A program made the translations under genes and the position numbers. This document shows, piece after piece, positions 1-22,310 of a stretch of 64,000 nt of DNA. The DNA is from Antedon bifida (lineage: Eukaryota > Echinodermata > Crinoidea > Comatulida > Antedonidae): NCBI GenBank assembly GCA_963402885.1, contig OY727096.1, positions 1,302,001 to 1,366,000 of the forward strand. The letters are read 5' to 3'. A model generated the notes under the pieces. It had not been told where the DNA came from. It did no database searches and worked only from the letters and a program-made list of their open reading frames with translations. Positions within the stretch are counted from its first letter, which is position 1; each line of letters starts with the position of its first letter.

Positions 1-70
1 ACGGAACGACGGCGGAGAAGACGGTGCCGCCGTTTTGTTAAAATAATGGAAACGAACGACGCCGTCGTAC

Positions 71-355
71 GGCCAATTTACACAGAAAAGCGGTAACGGT
101 AAGTGGAAAACCGCGTAGCTTGTAGAATCTGCATCTATCTTAAGCGGAAATCGCCCGTGCGCTTCGCGTTGTTTGTAAAGCCCAATTTACACAGACGAGC
201 GGTAACGGTAAGCGGAAAACCGCGTAAATTGACTCACGTAGAATCTGCATCTATCTTGAATGGAAACCGCCCGCCCGCCCCGCGTTGTGTGTAAATGGTC
301 ATAGATTCTATATTTTTTATTACCGTTGCCGCTCATCATCTGTGTATATTGGCCT
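71..355. mobile_element. MITE-C, one full palindromic copy with a 5' half copy in front
   Basis: A half copy (71-178) is followed at once by a fuller copy (181-355). Both begin with AATTTACACAGACGAGCGGT-like sequence and run through GTAGAATCTGCATCTATC and an AACCGCCCG block. The fuller copy ends in the inverted complement of its start, a TTACCGTTGCCGCT stretch near 320-334 followed by TCTGTGTATATTGGCC. Further copies lie at 20,126-20,298 and 30,640-30,776. No coding capacity was seen, so this is a non-autonomous inverted-repeat DNA transposon. Confidence 0.7.
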
Positions 356-960
356 TTACTCTCCGTGGTGGTAAGTGTGGCTTGAATGCCTGGATAATTT
401 TCTAAAATCAACGTTTTCCTGACGATTGTAATATGTTTATTCACACAAGAAAAAATAACCTTTTTTTTATTACATTTTTAAAATTGGTATTTTACTGTTT
501 GTCTAATCTCTGAGTGAGAAAGATGACAGATTGATTGGTGTACCATATTGTCAGAGCTTGATTGTTCAATAAATCACCAGTGTGTTGTAATCAAATTCGT
601 GCTTCCATTTAAGATATACATCATTGAACCGTTTAACAATCGGAAGATGAGTGTCCCTGGCAACAGCATTCATCAAGATGTTAGTCATAGCAACCATAAA
701 TAAGCAAAACAAAATAACAATACAGCTGTTATTAAGAAACACGCTGTAATATGCAACATGCCATTTAATAATATATCAAAATAACATAGGAACGATTAGC
801 ACAATCCAACAAAGGCGTATGAAGTGTGAAAAACTAGTTGTTCCCAAAATAATAAATAAAAAGGTGTTTCTTGAGCTTACAGATGCAAGAGATCTTAGAC
901 TAGTCTAATAGATGAGATTTTAATATTAAGCCCACGATCTATATGGTCTTTACTATAATG
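356..960. other. non-coding stretch, nothing recognised
   Basis: This is AT-rich sequence between two palindromic transposons. I see no convincing exon, RNA gene or repeat in it. Confidence 0.5.
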
Positions 961-1132
961 TAAAGCTTGGTTGCCTAGAGACGCAACGCAAGGACGTAAC
1001 GCAACGTAAGTGATTTGACCAATCACAAGCGATGGATTATTCGAACAGTGGCTTGTCATTGGTCAAGTCGCTTGCGTTGCGCGTAAGTCCTTGCGTTGCG
1101 TCTCTAGGCCCCCTAGTAGGAACCACGCTTTA
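961..1132. mobile_element. MITE-B copy (near-perfect palindrome)
   Basis: The copy starts TAAAGCTTGGTTGCCTAG and ends CTAGTAGGAACCACGCTTTA. The arms carry ACGCAACGCAAGGACGTAACG and its complement, with a centre of TTGACCAATCACAAGCGATGG followed by its inverse. It is about 170 bp and non-coding. Its relatives are at 3,271, 3,415 (partial), 5,303, 21,896 (partial), 31,457 and 34,029. The flanking TA suggests a TA target site. Confidence 0.8.
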
Positions 1133-1531
1133 CATTGACGTTGAACAGAGCAGTCATAGAGCATTGTATAGTTTATTGTTTATATCATATCATGAAAAAA
1201 ATAGTTTATATATAAATAAATATGACGGCATTATAAACACACATGACGTCATAATATTGTGATGCCTATACAATATTTTGTCAACGAAATTTATGAGTTT
1301 GAACGAAAGCTAAAGAACAGAATGTTATGTCTTGTTGTTAACAAGCATATATTGCATTTTGAAACTTGAGCATCAAATAATTATATCAGTAAGATGATCA
1401 TCATTCTGTATTCTCCTACGGGACTAATTTCTGTTAACGTTAACTTTCGTGTTCGTTTATGTGAAATTCTAACATGCAATAACCCTGATGTAAAGATGAT
1501 GACGTAATGATGTACCATTTCGCAACATCCA

Positions 1532-1866
1532 TGTTTAAAGATGTATTGTCCCACAAAAAGATGAAAAATTAAGATCAACTAAATCAGACTTTAAATAGCC
1601 TATTTTCTAGTTTTAGTAAAGTTAATCACTTCTGTAAAGCAAAACGAAAAAAAAAATGTTAAAGGGGTTAAATTCAACCAAAAACCCATTGGCTGGCAGT
1701 TAATTTTGACTATTATTTTGCCTTAAATTACAGTTTTTTCAGGTAAATAATTGTTTAGATCCAATTTTTGGTCAAAGTGGATAACTATTATGTGACATTA
1801 AAATGGCATATTTAACAAGAAAAATTTAAAAATTATTTTTTCAGGGGGACAATACATCTTTAACTT
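1532..1866 (+). mobile_element. MITE-D copy, ~335 bp
   Basis: The terminal inverted repeats are TTTAAAGATGTATTGTCCC on the left and GGGGGACAATACATCTTTAA on the right. The internal sequence (AAATTCAACCAAAAACCCATTGGCTGGCAG, cited in two parts: AAATTCAACC and CCCATTGGCTGGCAG; then GGATAACTATTATGTGACAT) recurs at 13,162 and, inverted, at 15,929 and 54,427. There is no ORF. Confidence 0.75.
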
Positions 1867-3270
1867 TCGTGTTCGTTATGTGAAATTCCAACATGATGTA
1901 AAGATGATGACGTAATAATGTATATCATGTCACAAACATGCAACATGTTTAAATTAATATTATGGTGTTTTCAATTCGCACTTCTGTTTACGTCTACACG
2001 ATATTCATTCATATTCATCAGTATGAAGAATCTAACTATAGTGATGCAAGCAGTTTCATCGACATCAAATATCATTTGATAGCTATGGTAACATATAGCG
2101 TTTGATTACCGTTTTAATTATGTATTTTCCTGTCCGGAAATAATTTACATACGGACGGTTGTTGATAGATTGATTAGTAGGAGCTTCTCCATTGGAATGA
2201 ACATGTTGTTTATTTATTTCCTCATCAGTTGTGTCGTATTGTGTCACAGTCGAGTCAGGGTTTTGTTTAAAAAAGTAGGAATCGCATTGTTCATATTTAA
2301 ACACAGGCAGACTCGTAAGCAGTATTTTAACCAGCTGTAAGTATACCGTAATATTCATCGTTTGGTGGCCTAGACACGTCCCGGATGCCCTTTATAATGT
2401 CCGGTGATGAATTGAAAGGCCTGGTTGATTTAGACACTAGTAATATTGATACAATATTTCAGGAAATTATATTGCTATTAACATTATTTAGATGTCATTG
2501 TGTGTTTATCGTGAATCTAACTAAAGGGTCTTTCACACCTGTTCCGGCACGGTTCAGGTCCGGCGAATCGAACATTAATGTTCCGTTTTCACGACGCTCC
2601 ACGCGGCTATGCGCCAATCGATTTCTTTCCTTTTTTCACGTTTTTTTTCTTTGTGATATTAGTTTTTACCAAAGGGTCTTACGACTGCAGACAATTACTT
2701 GTCTCTGTAAAAGCTCTATAATGTAAATATTTATATTGCTGCATAAATGTGAATTGAATTGAATTGACGTTATTTCAAAAAAATATCAATACCATTTGTA
2801 ATTTATTGAAAACGTGAAAATGTGAACAAGAATACGATTTTGAGGCAAATCGTTTGGAAAATTTTTACTAATACTATTTTTGTAATTGATTGTGGGAACT
2901 AATTTTTATATTCATTCATTCATTCATCAGTGGATATCGATTCTTGAGCACCAGATCCCATGAGAGCGAAGGCTACGGTGGTGATCCCATTAGTCTTAAC
3001 AAGGAACGGTTTATTTTCGCCATAAATACATTCATACAGTTATCATTTCAACAGGATTCACGATTCTTTAATATATTTTACAGAAATGATATGAATAATT
3101 TATAACAAAATTTATGGATTAACAAATTAATGTAAATCATCGAACCTGGAGGTCTTGATATTAATGGTAGGAATAATTTTTAGTAATAGTATTAATAATC
3201 AACTCATAATTACGTTCCCCACACCGTTACCCTGTTAAAGTTTATAATTCACACCAAGACGCAACACAAG
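1867..3270. other. intergenic, with a short (ATTC)n tract
   Basis: Apart from the doubtful minus ORF, this region holds a plus-strand open stretch from ATG 2385 whose first 20 or so residues are acidic. I cannot link that stretch to a gene. A short ATTC repeat lies at about 2,913-2,927. Nothing else was recognised. Confidence 0.4.
2083..2358 (-). CDS. doubtful 91-codon ORF, unrecognised
   Basis: An open frame begins at an ATG at 2358 and runs 91 codons to a stop. The first residues are hydrophobic, and the middle is acidic and polar with Asn/Gln/Thr-rich composition that reads somewhat like a protein. An acceptor-like TACTTACAG on the minus strand lies 10 codons in, so it could instead be an internal exon starting near 2339. 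I recognise no family and no partner exon is evident. It may be chance in AT-rich DNA. Confidence 0.2.
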   Translation of the reverse strand: MNITVYLQLVKILLTSLPVFKYEQCDSYFFKQNPDSTVTQYDTTDEEINKQHVHSNGEAPTNQSINNRPYVNYFRTGKYIIKTVIKRYMLP

Positions 3271-3410
3271 TAAAGCGTGGTTCCTACTAGAAACGCAATG
3301 CAAGGACGTACGCGCAACACAAACGAGTTGACCAATGACAAGCAACTGAATAATCCACCACTTGTAATTGCGTTACGTCCTTGCGTTGCGTCGCTAGGGA
3401 ATCAAGCTTA
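3271..3410. mobile_element. MITE-B copy, shortened
   Basis: It starts TAAAGCGTGGTTCCTACTAG and ends GCGTCGCTAGGGAATCAAGC. The palindromic arms carry the CGCAATGCAAGGACGT motif. It is followed directly by a second partial MITE-B and then a MITE-A, so three elements are stacked over 3,271-3,647. Confidence 0.75.
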
Positions 3411-3414
3411 ATTT

Positions 3415-3501
3415 GACCAACGCGCGATGGATCACTGTCGCTTGTGATTGGTCAATTCACTTGCATCGCGCCTACGTCGTTGCGTTGCGGGAATCAAGCT
3501 T
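3415..3501. mobile_element. MITE-B fragment (right half)
   Basis: GCGATGGATCACTGTCGCTT begins a half palindrome that ends GCGTTGCGGGAATCAAGCTTA. It is the right arm and centre only, lying between a full MITE-B and a MITE-A. Confidence 0.65.
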
Positions 3502-3647
3502 AAAGCCTTGTCTACACTATCAGACAATGTGATATGCCCATATATGATGATGTCATATCACTACCATATTTGGGCACATCACTGCCATATTTGGGCACGT
3601 TACGTTTTTTTTTTGTCAAACTAGTTTGGTAGTGTAGACAGAGCTTA
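3502..3647 (-). mobile_element. MITE-A copy 1
   Basis: It starts AAAGCCTTGTCTACACTATC and ends GGTAGTGTAGACAGAGCTTA. The internal signature ACCATATTTGGGCACATCAC is present twice. This is the most abundant palindromic family in the window. Confidence 0.85.
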
Positions 3648-3708
3648 ATATCAGCAATTAACCAATGACTATTGACTAATGTGCCCATATTTTATTCAAT
3701 TTCAGAAC

Positions 3709-4158
3709 ATGGAGACGAGGTTCAACGGAGTTTTGATTGACTGTGACAACCTACTGCATCCAAATGATGCCGAAATACGTAAAAAACGAGAGGAACAAAT
3801 ACCAAAAAGAATCGAAAAAAGACATAGAATTATACAAAAGAAAAAGACTATAAAAGACGAAACAATGCCTATTAAACATTTGAACTCTGTTAACAACAAC
3901 AACCCACAGAACGCATCACTTAAAACCAAGAAATTATCTAAGTCATTGTTAACATTGAGCAGAATTACTGAGGATGAAGAGGACACAGAGAAGGAGAATG
4001 ACGCTTCTCTGACGTCACAACGTGGGTGGAGGTCCTGTCCAAACTCTCCACTACCCACCCGTCACGCGGGTGAATATGCAATATACCCAAATTGTACCGG
4101 TTATGAACGAAAAACGTCAAATATAGCGCAACAGTTACCGCAGATCATTGTCAGCTGA
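3709..4158 (+). CDS. probable terminal coding exon of an unrecognised basic protein
   Basis: A strong acceptor (TATTCAATTTCAG, ending at 3705) opens an exon at 3706 whose first in-frame ATG is at 3709. The frame stays open 150 codons to TGA at 4156-4158. The product is hydrophilic: an N-terminal DCDNLLHPNDAEIRKKREEQ stretch, a Lys/Arg-rich probable helix over roughly residues 25-50, an Asn run, then an acidic EDEEDTEKEND segment. There is no signal peptide or membrane segment. I do not recognise the family. Translation may begin here with a non-coding exon upstream, or the exon may continue a longer upstream frame that I could not find. A MITE-A lies just upstream and another just downstream. 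Confidence 0.5.
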   Translation: METRFNGVLIDCDNLLHPNDAEIRKKREEQIPKRIEKRHRIIQKKKTIKDETMPIKHLNSVNNNNPQNASLKTKKLSKSLLTLSRITEDEEDTEKENDASLTSQRGWRSCPNSPLPTRHAGEYAIYPNCTGYERKTSNIAQQLPQIIVS

Positions 4159-4203
4159 CCAGGTTAGAAGAACACGTGATGAGGTTTTAAGCGACTCGTC
4201 TTA

Positions 4204-4368
4204 TAAGCTCTGTTTACACTTATCAAACTAGTTTGACAAAAAAAGTATGATGTGCCCAAACGTGGTAGTGATATTTACAATGGTAGTGATATGACATCAC
4301 CATGTCTATAATATGGACACATCACATTGTGTTGCCACATAAAGTTTGATAGTGTAAACAGAGCTTTA
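4204..4368 (+). mobile_element. MITE-A copy 2
   Basis: The left end is AAGCTCTGTTTACACTTATC and the right end is GATAGTGTAAACAGAGCTTT. The centre contains the conserved TGGTAGTGATATGACATCA. It lies about 45 bp after the stop of the preceding ORF, so it may sit in that gene's 3' UTR. Confidence 0.85.
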
Positions 4369-5302
4369 AGTGAAAGAAAACTGCTGCTAATTTTCTATAT
4401 TTCATTGTGGTTTTTTTTTTTTTGTATAGAATGCAATCCCTTTTAACGAATTTGATAAACACCATTACAGGTCGGAGGATTGTATTAATCGACCACTTCA
4501 ATATGTCTAACAACCAATCTCTTTATGTGATTAGTGCACTTAATCCGTTGTTATGGTAATCTCTTTATCACGCACAACTCGAGTACTGTCTGTTAACATC
4601 CAATCATACACCAGGAGAAATCACAAATTGAATTTTGAATTTAATAATCGATCCAAATCAATTAAGAGTAGGCTATAACGTTTGTTATAATGACCACGAT
4701 TTATATCTGCATAATTTCGGTCTACATTTGTTGTACACGAATCATATATTATTTTATTTTATTGTATTATATTTTGAAAATAGGAATCACAATATTATTG
4801 CGTGTATCGATTACGTAATTTGCTAGGGTAGACCAGAACTCTAGTTTTCCCCTCAGATTCGAGAACTGATATACTGTAATTGATTTCTAATAATGCCATC
4901 TCTTCAATTACTTATTTCATATTATAATGTCAGTGATTTATTAATTTTATGTAATTTTATTCTTCTTTATGTTTATCTATTTTAAGAAATGATATACGTT
5001 CTAGTTTCAGTCTTTTAAAGGCCAAAACTCGCTAAGGGTAGATTTATTTTCTTCATGGGACTTGATAATGACCCCATGATGGAGTCGAAACGTCGTTCTT
5101 TTTTAAGTGTTATTTTTCTATTATTTAAAACGCGATAAGCGAAAGCTTTATTTGTTGGTCTTTTGTCTTAAGTTATGATATTTAAGTGATTTTTTAAAGA
5201 CAATAACGATTAATGTTTTAATACATAATGGTTTTTAATTTGGAAAAGCTAATACTGTAAGCCCTACTTCAAACCATAGCAACAATATTGACAAATGTCT
5301 GC
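4369..5302. other. intergenic; hairpin motif near 5,065
   Basis: I see no exon here. Around 5,063-5,098 the sequence TTGATAATGACCCCATGATG, followed by GAGTCGAAACGTCG, can pair GACCCCA with TGGAGTC. The unpaired flanks resemble a small hammerhead-ribozyme core, weakly. The tail (TTTAAAACGCGATAAGCGAAAGC) could also belong to a dispersed repeat. Confidence 0.3.
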
Positions 5303-5466
5303 TTAAGCGTGGTTCCCACTAGAACGCAACGCAAGGACGTAAGCGCAACGTAAGCGAGTTGACCAATCACAAGCGATGGATTATTTAAACTTTCGCTTGT
5401 CATTGGTCAACTCTCTTGCGTTGCGTTTACGTCCTTGCATTGCGTTCTAGTGGGAACCAAGAATTA
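5303..5466. mobile_element. MITE-B copy, nearly complete
   Basis: It starts TTAAGCGTGGTTCCCACTAG and ends CTAGTGGGAACCAAGAATTA. The arms are almost perfect complements around GCGATGGATTATTTAAAC. It is about 164 bp and the best preserved member in the window. Confidence 0.85.
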
Positions 5467-6230
5467 AAATACAGAATGGTAAAAATACATTAACCTAATC
5501 TAACCGACTACTGCTAACTTTTATTCAAGCTGTTAATAGTTTTTTAACATTATTTTAAACTGTATTTTAACATATAAACATTATTTTTACATTGCCTTTT
5601 GCAATTTGATGTATTTTTCTTTGTTGTTTTATTGTCTATTATGCCAAGCAAAATGAATTTCCATTTTAAAGTGGACAATACAATTTCTTGAATCTTGAAT
5701 CTGTCACTATGAACTGTCATGATAGTTTAAAGCTTGAGTATAAACGAAACTTTGTGTACGACCTATTGTCGAACTTTTTGATGTTTTTATTGTTAATTAA
5801 TTGTATGCATATATTTACTTTTTAATAAAATGTATATACACCATGATGTTGAATATTGTTTTGTTTGGAAAAACAAAATGCACATAATCAATAAATATAT
5901 TTTGTGAATTGTATTTTGAGTACTACTTATTTATCTTTGAGAAAATGAACATTTATCCGAAGCTTTAATGACCTATGGGCCTATTACTAGCAATTGTATT
6001 TAATGATAAACCACACCCACGCCCTCTTGGAAAAGATGACGAGGTTCGGACACAGTAACACCCACTGAATAATATCATACAAATCTGACAATTTGTCTTG
6101 GCTTGAATGCTCAGATTTCTAAAATAATAGCGTATAAAATAATATGCAATTTAATTATTACGTTATTACTAAACATATATTATTATAATACTTATTATAA
6201 TAGACTTACCGATTCCATGCTCAGAGCATG
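5467..6230. other. intergenic, AT-rich, nothing recognised
   Basis: This is the region between the MITE-B copy and the PRPF40A promoter. I see no exon, RNA gene or named repeat. Confidence 0.5.
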
Positions 6231-6400
6231 ACAATGGACACAACCCGAGAAGACTCTACTCGCGCTCCATACTTTTCTTGTTTGTTTGTTTGCCGCCCTC
6301 TATATTGACATCAAGAGAACATGGTGGTTCGGCGTCGATTCACCGGCCGCACGATCGAAATTATTGTAACAGAAAGTGAATTTAAGTAATAATAACTTCG
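6231..6400 (+). promoter_or_regulatory. putative PRPF40A promoter / 5' UTR with a 22-codon upstream ORF
   Basis: GC and CpG content rise here relative to the flanks. A short upstream ORF starts at ATG 6321 inside AGAACATGGTGGTTCGGCG and stops at TAA 6387-6389, 11 bases before the proposed main ATG at 6401. If transcription starts upstream of 6321 this uORF would be in the 5' leader and could lower translation. The GAACATGG context also resembles a YY1-type element, so it may be a promoter motif instead. The start site is not determined. Confidence 0.35.
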
Positions 6401-17832
<11,432 letters not shown>

Positions 17833-18800
17833 ACTGCTGTACCAATATTGGTGTCTATCCTACACCGTCATGGCGGCTATAACGCTCTGTCTATGTACAT
17901 GATGATGTCATCTATCTACCATATTTGGACATATCACTACCATGTTTGGGACAATAGCAGCTTTCTTCAAATACCTGGGGGTCACAGAAACCAGACCAAT
18001 ACAATCATTTTGTTGCAGATGATAATCAAGCTAAAGATTTCATATGTGCATTTTTATACCAAAATTCCATCTGATTTCAATACTTTTCTTTTTACACTAT
18101 TGAGTGGAAAAATCTTCCTACTTGAAAGCTCAGAAACATTTGAGTATTTGCTTAGATTTAATATTTCAACACTAATGATGTTGATTTCTGAAACTTTGTT
18201 AGTTGTCAAGCAAAAATTGTGGTCAAATCCAAATAAACTTATAAACTTATGTTTTATTGATTGAGTAAAACATGAGCTCTCTAAGGTCAACTGACGTTCA
18301 TTAATCCAAAAACAGGTTTTTCTAGACTAAAATCTTTACTTTTTATGTCTGTACATTTTCTAAAATTGCTAAGCCTGACAAATTATTATTTCAAGAAAAC
18401 AAATGATTAATTCCTTAGAGTAGCGAGGTGATAAAAATTGTGATGATGATGCTTCAGTTTATGAGTCATTAAAATATTCCACTTTTATCTTATGATTTAT
18501 TATGTATACATTGTCGTCAGTCAAACCACAAAGGTAAAACGTGTTTACTTGTTTACATCAATGTAGAGGCTCTTCGTTCAAAGCGTAAACCCCTCGTGAA
18601 TCCGCTATCGGAAATATGCAGTATACAGTTTCGGGTAATCTTAATTAGGCTTTGTGAGCTGGGGGGTTTGAACGTGTTGGTCACATGTCTGTCTATGTCA
18701 TTGACCATGTGTAGTTTATCATATGTTGTAAAATGTTATTTCGTGTAATCCAATGCTTCTTGTTTATCATATTAAACGCTTAATAAATGAGCCTTATTGA
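17833..18800 (+). other. probable PRPF40A 3' UTR and polyadenylation region
   Basis: The sequence after the stop is AT-rich and non-coding. It holds a MITE-A internal fragment at about 17,894-17,955 (ATGATGATGTCATCTATCTA, then ACCATATTTGGACATATCAC). An AATAAA occurs at 18,782-18,787 and is one candidate polyadenylation signal. An open stretch of 138 codons inside this region looks like chance. Confidence 0.4.
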
Positions 18801-19065
18801 ACGTTCATTTATTCTTACTGCTGTAAAATCTGCTGCAAAACATCTATCAATTATTAATGCACGTCTTAAAAGTTAATGCCTTAAACATATTTAAGTCTTA
18901 TGAGAATATCGTAACTGTATTGTGACGCAGTGAAAATATTATTATGAATAGGAAAACAATTTAAACGAATAATATACCAGTAGTATAAATGATCAAGCAC
19001 TATAGAGTTTATAGAGCTTTTTCGTTCCAAAATTATATTTTTGTGGGGTTTTTTGTGAGTGAAAA

Positions 19066-19277
19066 GTGATGATAATAGTACAGGTTTTGTACGCGCGCGC
19101 AGAAACACTAATAATAATGGTACTTCTTTCGTACGCGCGCGTTGAAACACCGATAATAATGGTTCAGCTATTGTACGCGCGCGCGTTGAATGAAATACTG
19201 ATAATAATGGTACTTCTTTCGTACGCGCGCGTTTGACTGGAACACTGGTAATGATACAGCTTTTGTACGCGCGCGTC
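19066..19277. repeat. GTACGCGCGCG minisatellite, five units
   Basis: GTACGCGCGCG begins at 19,089, 19,131, 19,173, 19,221 and 19,265, giving periods of 42, 42, 48 and 44 bp. Each is preceded by a TAATAATGGTACTTCTTTC- or TTCAGCTATT-like stretch. This makes a CpG-dense island in AT-rich, CpG-poor DNA. A minus-strand open frame through it gives repeats of RARTKEVPLLSVF, almost certainly a by-product. Confidence 0.85.
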
Positions 19278-20125
19278 AACATTGTGTTTATGTGCCATGC
19301 GCCATTTAAAAAATACTATACTAATATTTTGTAAGTTAGTACATACGTTATTGATTGTTCATCAAACCCATCTGACTGTTTTTGTTTTCTGTAAGAGACA
19401 TTGTTTTGATTTTTAAGCTATTTACTATTATTAGACTGATCGATACACGTGTTAAATACAATACCATTGAACACAAAGATTACAAACTTATTGTTGCAGA
19501 TGGCGATGTTGTTTACTGTCACCGGTTAAGTAAATAACTCAACTTAATGTCAGCATCTTGAACTATCACCTGCTATTGTTGTGCGGACGAACGTCAAGTG
19601 ACTACTGAAACAATTGCAGTATAAATCTAGGTTCATTAATTATTACAGTCGCAATTGTGCATGGTATATTCATCATTCATTCACATTCACACATTAGTTT
19701 GATAATTATAGTCGATATGCTTACAGCAAAGAAATCTAACAACAGGACACTGAGCTCGTCTTGTCAAGATAAGAACTCGTAACAGTCCTTTGATCTTATG
19801 TCTGGCTACGACAAATACCAACCAACACTGTACTACTACGTACATAATACTCCGCAGCGCGGTGGTGTCTGTTAATGAGCGTGGATCTGATCGTGTCGCA
19901 GCCACAGATAAACCCTTTGATCTTCGGAACTCGGCAGCTTATAGCAACGTTCACTCGCTCCACCGGTTTCTTGAGTTACGTTTCAGTTGATTGCACAAAA
20001 AAAAATCGCAATCGCATCCTTAGTTTAAAGAAGCTCTTTTTAATGCATAAAATACACCGATAAAATGGGCATACGAACGGTTTTACCTGTACATGATTCT
20101 TTACAACCTTAAATATACCGTCTTA
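19278..20125. other. intergenic, nothing recognised
   Basis: Short open frames occur on both strands between about 19,690 and 20,060, in a locally less AT-rich patch. None has splice signals or family resemblance that I can defend. Confidence 0.4.
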
Positions 20126-20298
20126 AGGCCAATTTACACAGACGACCGATAGCGGTAATCAAAATATAGAATCTATGGTATTCCTTATGACCAGTTGCAC
20201 ACAAGGCGGAGCGGACTGGCGGTTTCTGCTCAGGATATATACAGATTCTACGCGGTTATCCGCTTACCGTTACCGCTTGTCTGTGTAAATTGTTCTTT
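20126..20298. mobile_element. MITE-C copy, complete
   Basis: It starts GGCCAATTTACACAGACGAC and ends CGCTTGTCTGTGTAAATTG. The centre has GGCGGAGCGGACTGGCGGTT. The arms are long complements. This is the best example of the family in the window. Confidence 0.8.
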
Positions 20299-21551
20299 AG
20301 GCCAAAATGTTCAAAATCAAAATTCGATTAGAACTAGAAAAAAAAACTAAAATAAAGGCGAAGAGGAAAGCGCCCGTAACCAGGCACAAGCGCGTAACTG
20401 CATCAGAGTCCTTTGGTTTCTATATATTCATGAGTTGTATTTGTACGGTTTCGGGTTCAATCCTGATAATGTTGTGTTCCTTTGACGATGTTCCCCTCCT
20501 ATTCTCTTTGGTTCGCTGCCAGGATATCGGACTAGACTGTTTCGGGTATGAGTGGACATCATTGTGACATCATGCTTTTATTGCGTTTAGCTTGACTGAA
20601 ATAACAATAATCGTTACAATATTATATCACGTACGGAAGATATTTTTTGTTTAAATAATGATTTGATTCCCGCATGGTGTCTAGATGCAGATGGTAATAT
20701 TAAACGTAGCATAGAAATGCATACAGTTTTAATGGGTTATATCATGGGCTAAAATGCATTAGTTATATCACAACGATTTACTGGATAAATGAAGCAGAAT
20801 AGGAAATGTTGCGGTATATCGTATTTCATTGACATTTGCAACAAATAATTCAAATGTATTAAGTTTAATTCGAATTATTCCAATCTTTCCTTTACATTAT
20901 ACGCAATGGGGTTAATTATCGCAGGTTACAAAATGTTGGTTACCAACCGGTAAACATTCCCTCTGTGCATTCTAAATACGTGAATCAGTTTAAACCGCGT
21001 TATCCGTGCGAACATACTCCGTTTAACGTTCTCTAGAGACGCGTTGTGGTACACTTAAACGGGAGGAAGCAGCAGTATATTCACGCGGTTTAACAATCCC
21101 ATTGGACGATTTGGTTTTCTTCATCTTTAACAAGAATTTGGTTAATTTAACTGTGTTTGTTGCCTTCTCTCGTTATCTCAACGAAAAGGAATTACATGTT
21201 AAATAAAGATTTCAAATTCGTGCAATCTAAAGGAAGTGATAGGGTCTATTATTGAAATGAAAGTGTTTCCATAGGAAAATTAGTAACTTAATAACATTTG
21301 AGATTATTTTCATTTAGAGAAACTTCTTCAATAATGCTTACAGTCATCTCAGCTCGCGAAATTGGACTCGAACAAGTCCGGTTTACTGCAAATGCAAATA
21401 ATTCTTTGACTAAAGAAGGGGTAACTGACTCTTTGAGTTATAGTAATTGTTTTGCTTTGTTGCCCCTGACCATTGTGCTTTGTTTCTGTTCTGTATCTGT
21501 GTATTGGTCGAACAAATAAATGAAATGAAATGAAACTAGAGATTTAAATAC
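20299..21551. other. intergenic, with one inverted repeat
   Basis: Apart from the palindrome near 21.0 kb I see no gene. Plus-strand open frames at 20,307-20,567 and 21,298-21,519 lack supporting signals. Confidence 0.4.
20988..21095. repeat. short inverted-repeat element
   Basis: AGTTTAAACCGCG on the left pairs with CGCGGTTTAAC on the right. Inside, CTCCGTTTAACG pairs with ACTTAAACGGGAG. The total length is about 105 bp. It looks like a small palindromic transposon or foldback, with no second copy noticed. Confidence 0.5.
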
Positions 21552-21623
21552 CTTTGATCTAACCCAGCAATATCGCCATCTTTTTCGAAGCCAGTCCATA
21601 CAGGGAACAAGTCGCACGGATGA
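21552..21623 (-). other. possible downstream exon of the 22.4-kb secreted-protein gene
   Basis: On the minus strand one frame reads AETHPCDLFPVWTGFEKDGD and ends LDQ before a donor-like AAAG|GTATTT at 21,552/21,551. Acceptor-like AG dinucleotides occur at its 5' side. The fit to the phase-0 end of the upstream exon is not clean, so this is a weak candidate only. Confidence 0.18.
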
Positions 21624-21731
21624 GTTTCTGCTTCGCTTCAGGATACTGGATGTGTGTGAACCAACATTATCCTTTAAAAAAGTTAACCATTTTTAAAAAC
21701 TTGAATTCAAATATTTACATCGCGTTCCCAC

Positions 21732-21896
21732 TTAAGCTGTGTCTACACTATCAAACTTGTTTGACAAAACTGTGTGATGTGCCCAAATATGGTAGTGATA
21801 TGCCTAAATACTATAGTGATATGACATCATCATGTCCATATATGGGCACATCAATTTTATTTGTAACATAAAGGTTGATAGTGTAGACAGAGCTTA
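21732..21896 (+). mobile_element. MITE-A copy 12
   Basis: The ends are TTAAGCTGTGTCTACACTATC and GATAGTGTAGACAGAGCTTA. A MITE-B remnant follows directly. Confidence 0.85.
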
Positions 21897-21991
21897 GACG
21901 CAATGCAAGTAATTTGACCAAGATGGGTCTTCCTAATGGTTGCTTAATGTGATTGGTCAGGTTGCGTTGCGCCTCTTCGTTGCGTCGCGTC
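21897..21991. mobile_element. MITE-B remnant
   Basis: GACGCAATGCAAGTAATTTG, then ACCAAGATGG, and a right arm GTTGCGTTGCGCCTCTTCGT. The termini are lost at the junction with MITE-A copy 12. Confidence 0.55.
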
Positions 21992-22310
21992 CATACATTT
22001 TTAAAAAATGACACAGAAACAGAAACGATACTAAGCCTATCGTCACTTAAAGTTTAAGCTTAAGTAAAGTTTATAGTGTAGACGTGTATGATGGGAATGA
22101 ATTCGAGACAGCGATTATTTGACAAAATCATTAAAGTCTCTTTAAATCATTTGTTTTCACAAATTAGGAAATATATATAGAAACGATTTAGAATTCCAAT
22201 TTAAACCTCTGGAGGTGGTGAACTATATTAAGAAATATACAAAATGAATGAATGCTGCATTATTTAGGTTATCACACTGTGACCTAGTATGGATAATTGA
22301 TGATACTAAC

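Noticed and set aside
3702-4058. 118-codon minus-strand hydrophobic ORF
   Set aside because: It is the mirror of the Lys/Glu-rich plus-strand exon, which has a good acceptor; hydrophobic runs are expected opposite such codons.
17848-18264. 138-codon plus-strand ORF after the PRPF40A stop
   Set aside because: It begins in a MITE-A fragment, has AT-driven composition and matches no family; most likely 3' UTR.
18881-19282. 133-codon minus-strand ORF with repeated RARTKEVPLLSVF
   Set aside because: It is read through the GTACGCGCGCG minisatellite. Unit lengths of 42 and 48 bp keep frame by chance; there is no signal, start context or family resemblance.
20440-20480. B-box-like GGGTTCAATCCTG as a SINE or tRNA
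   Set aside because: No A box at the right distance and no matching body to other SINEs in the window.
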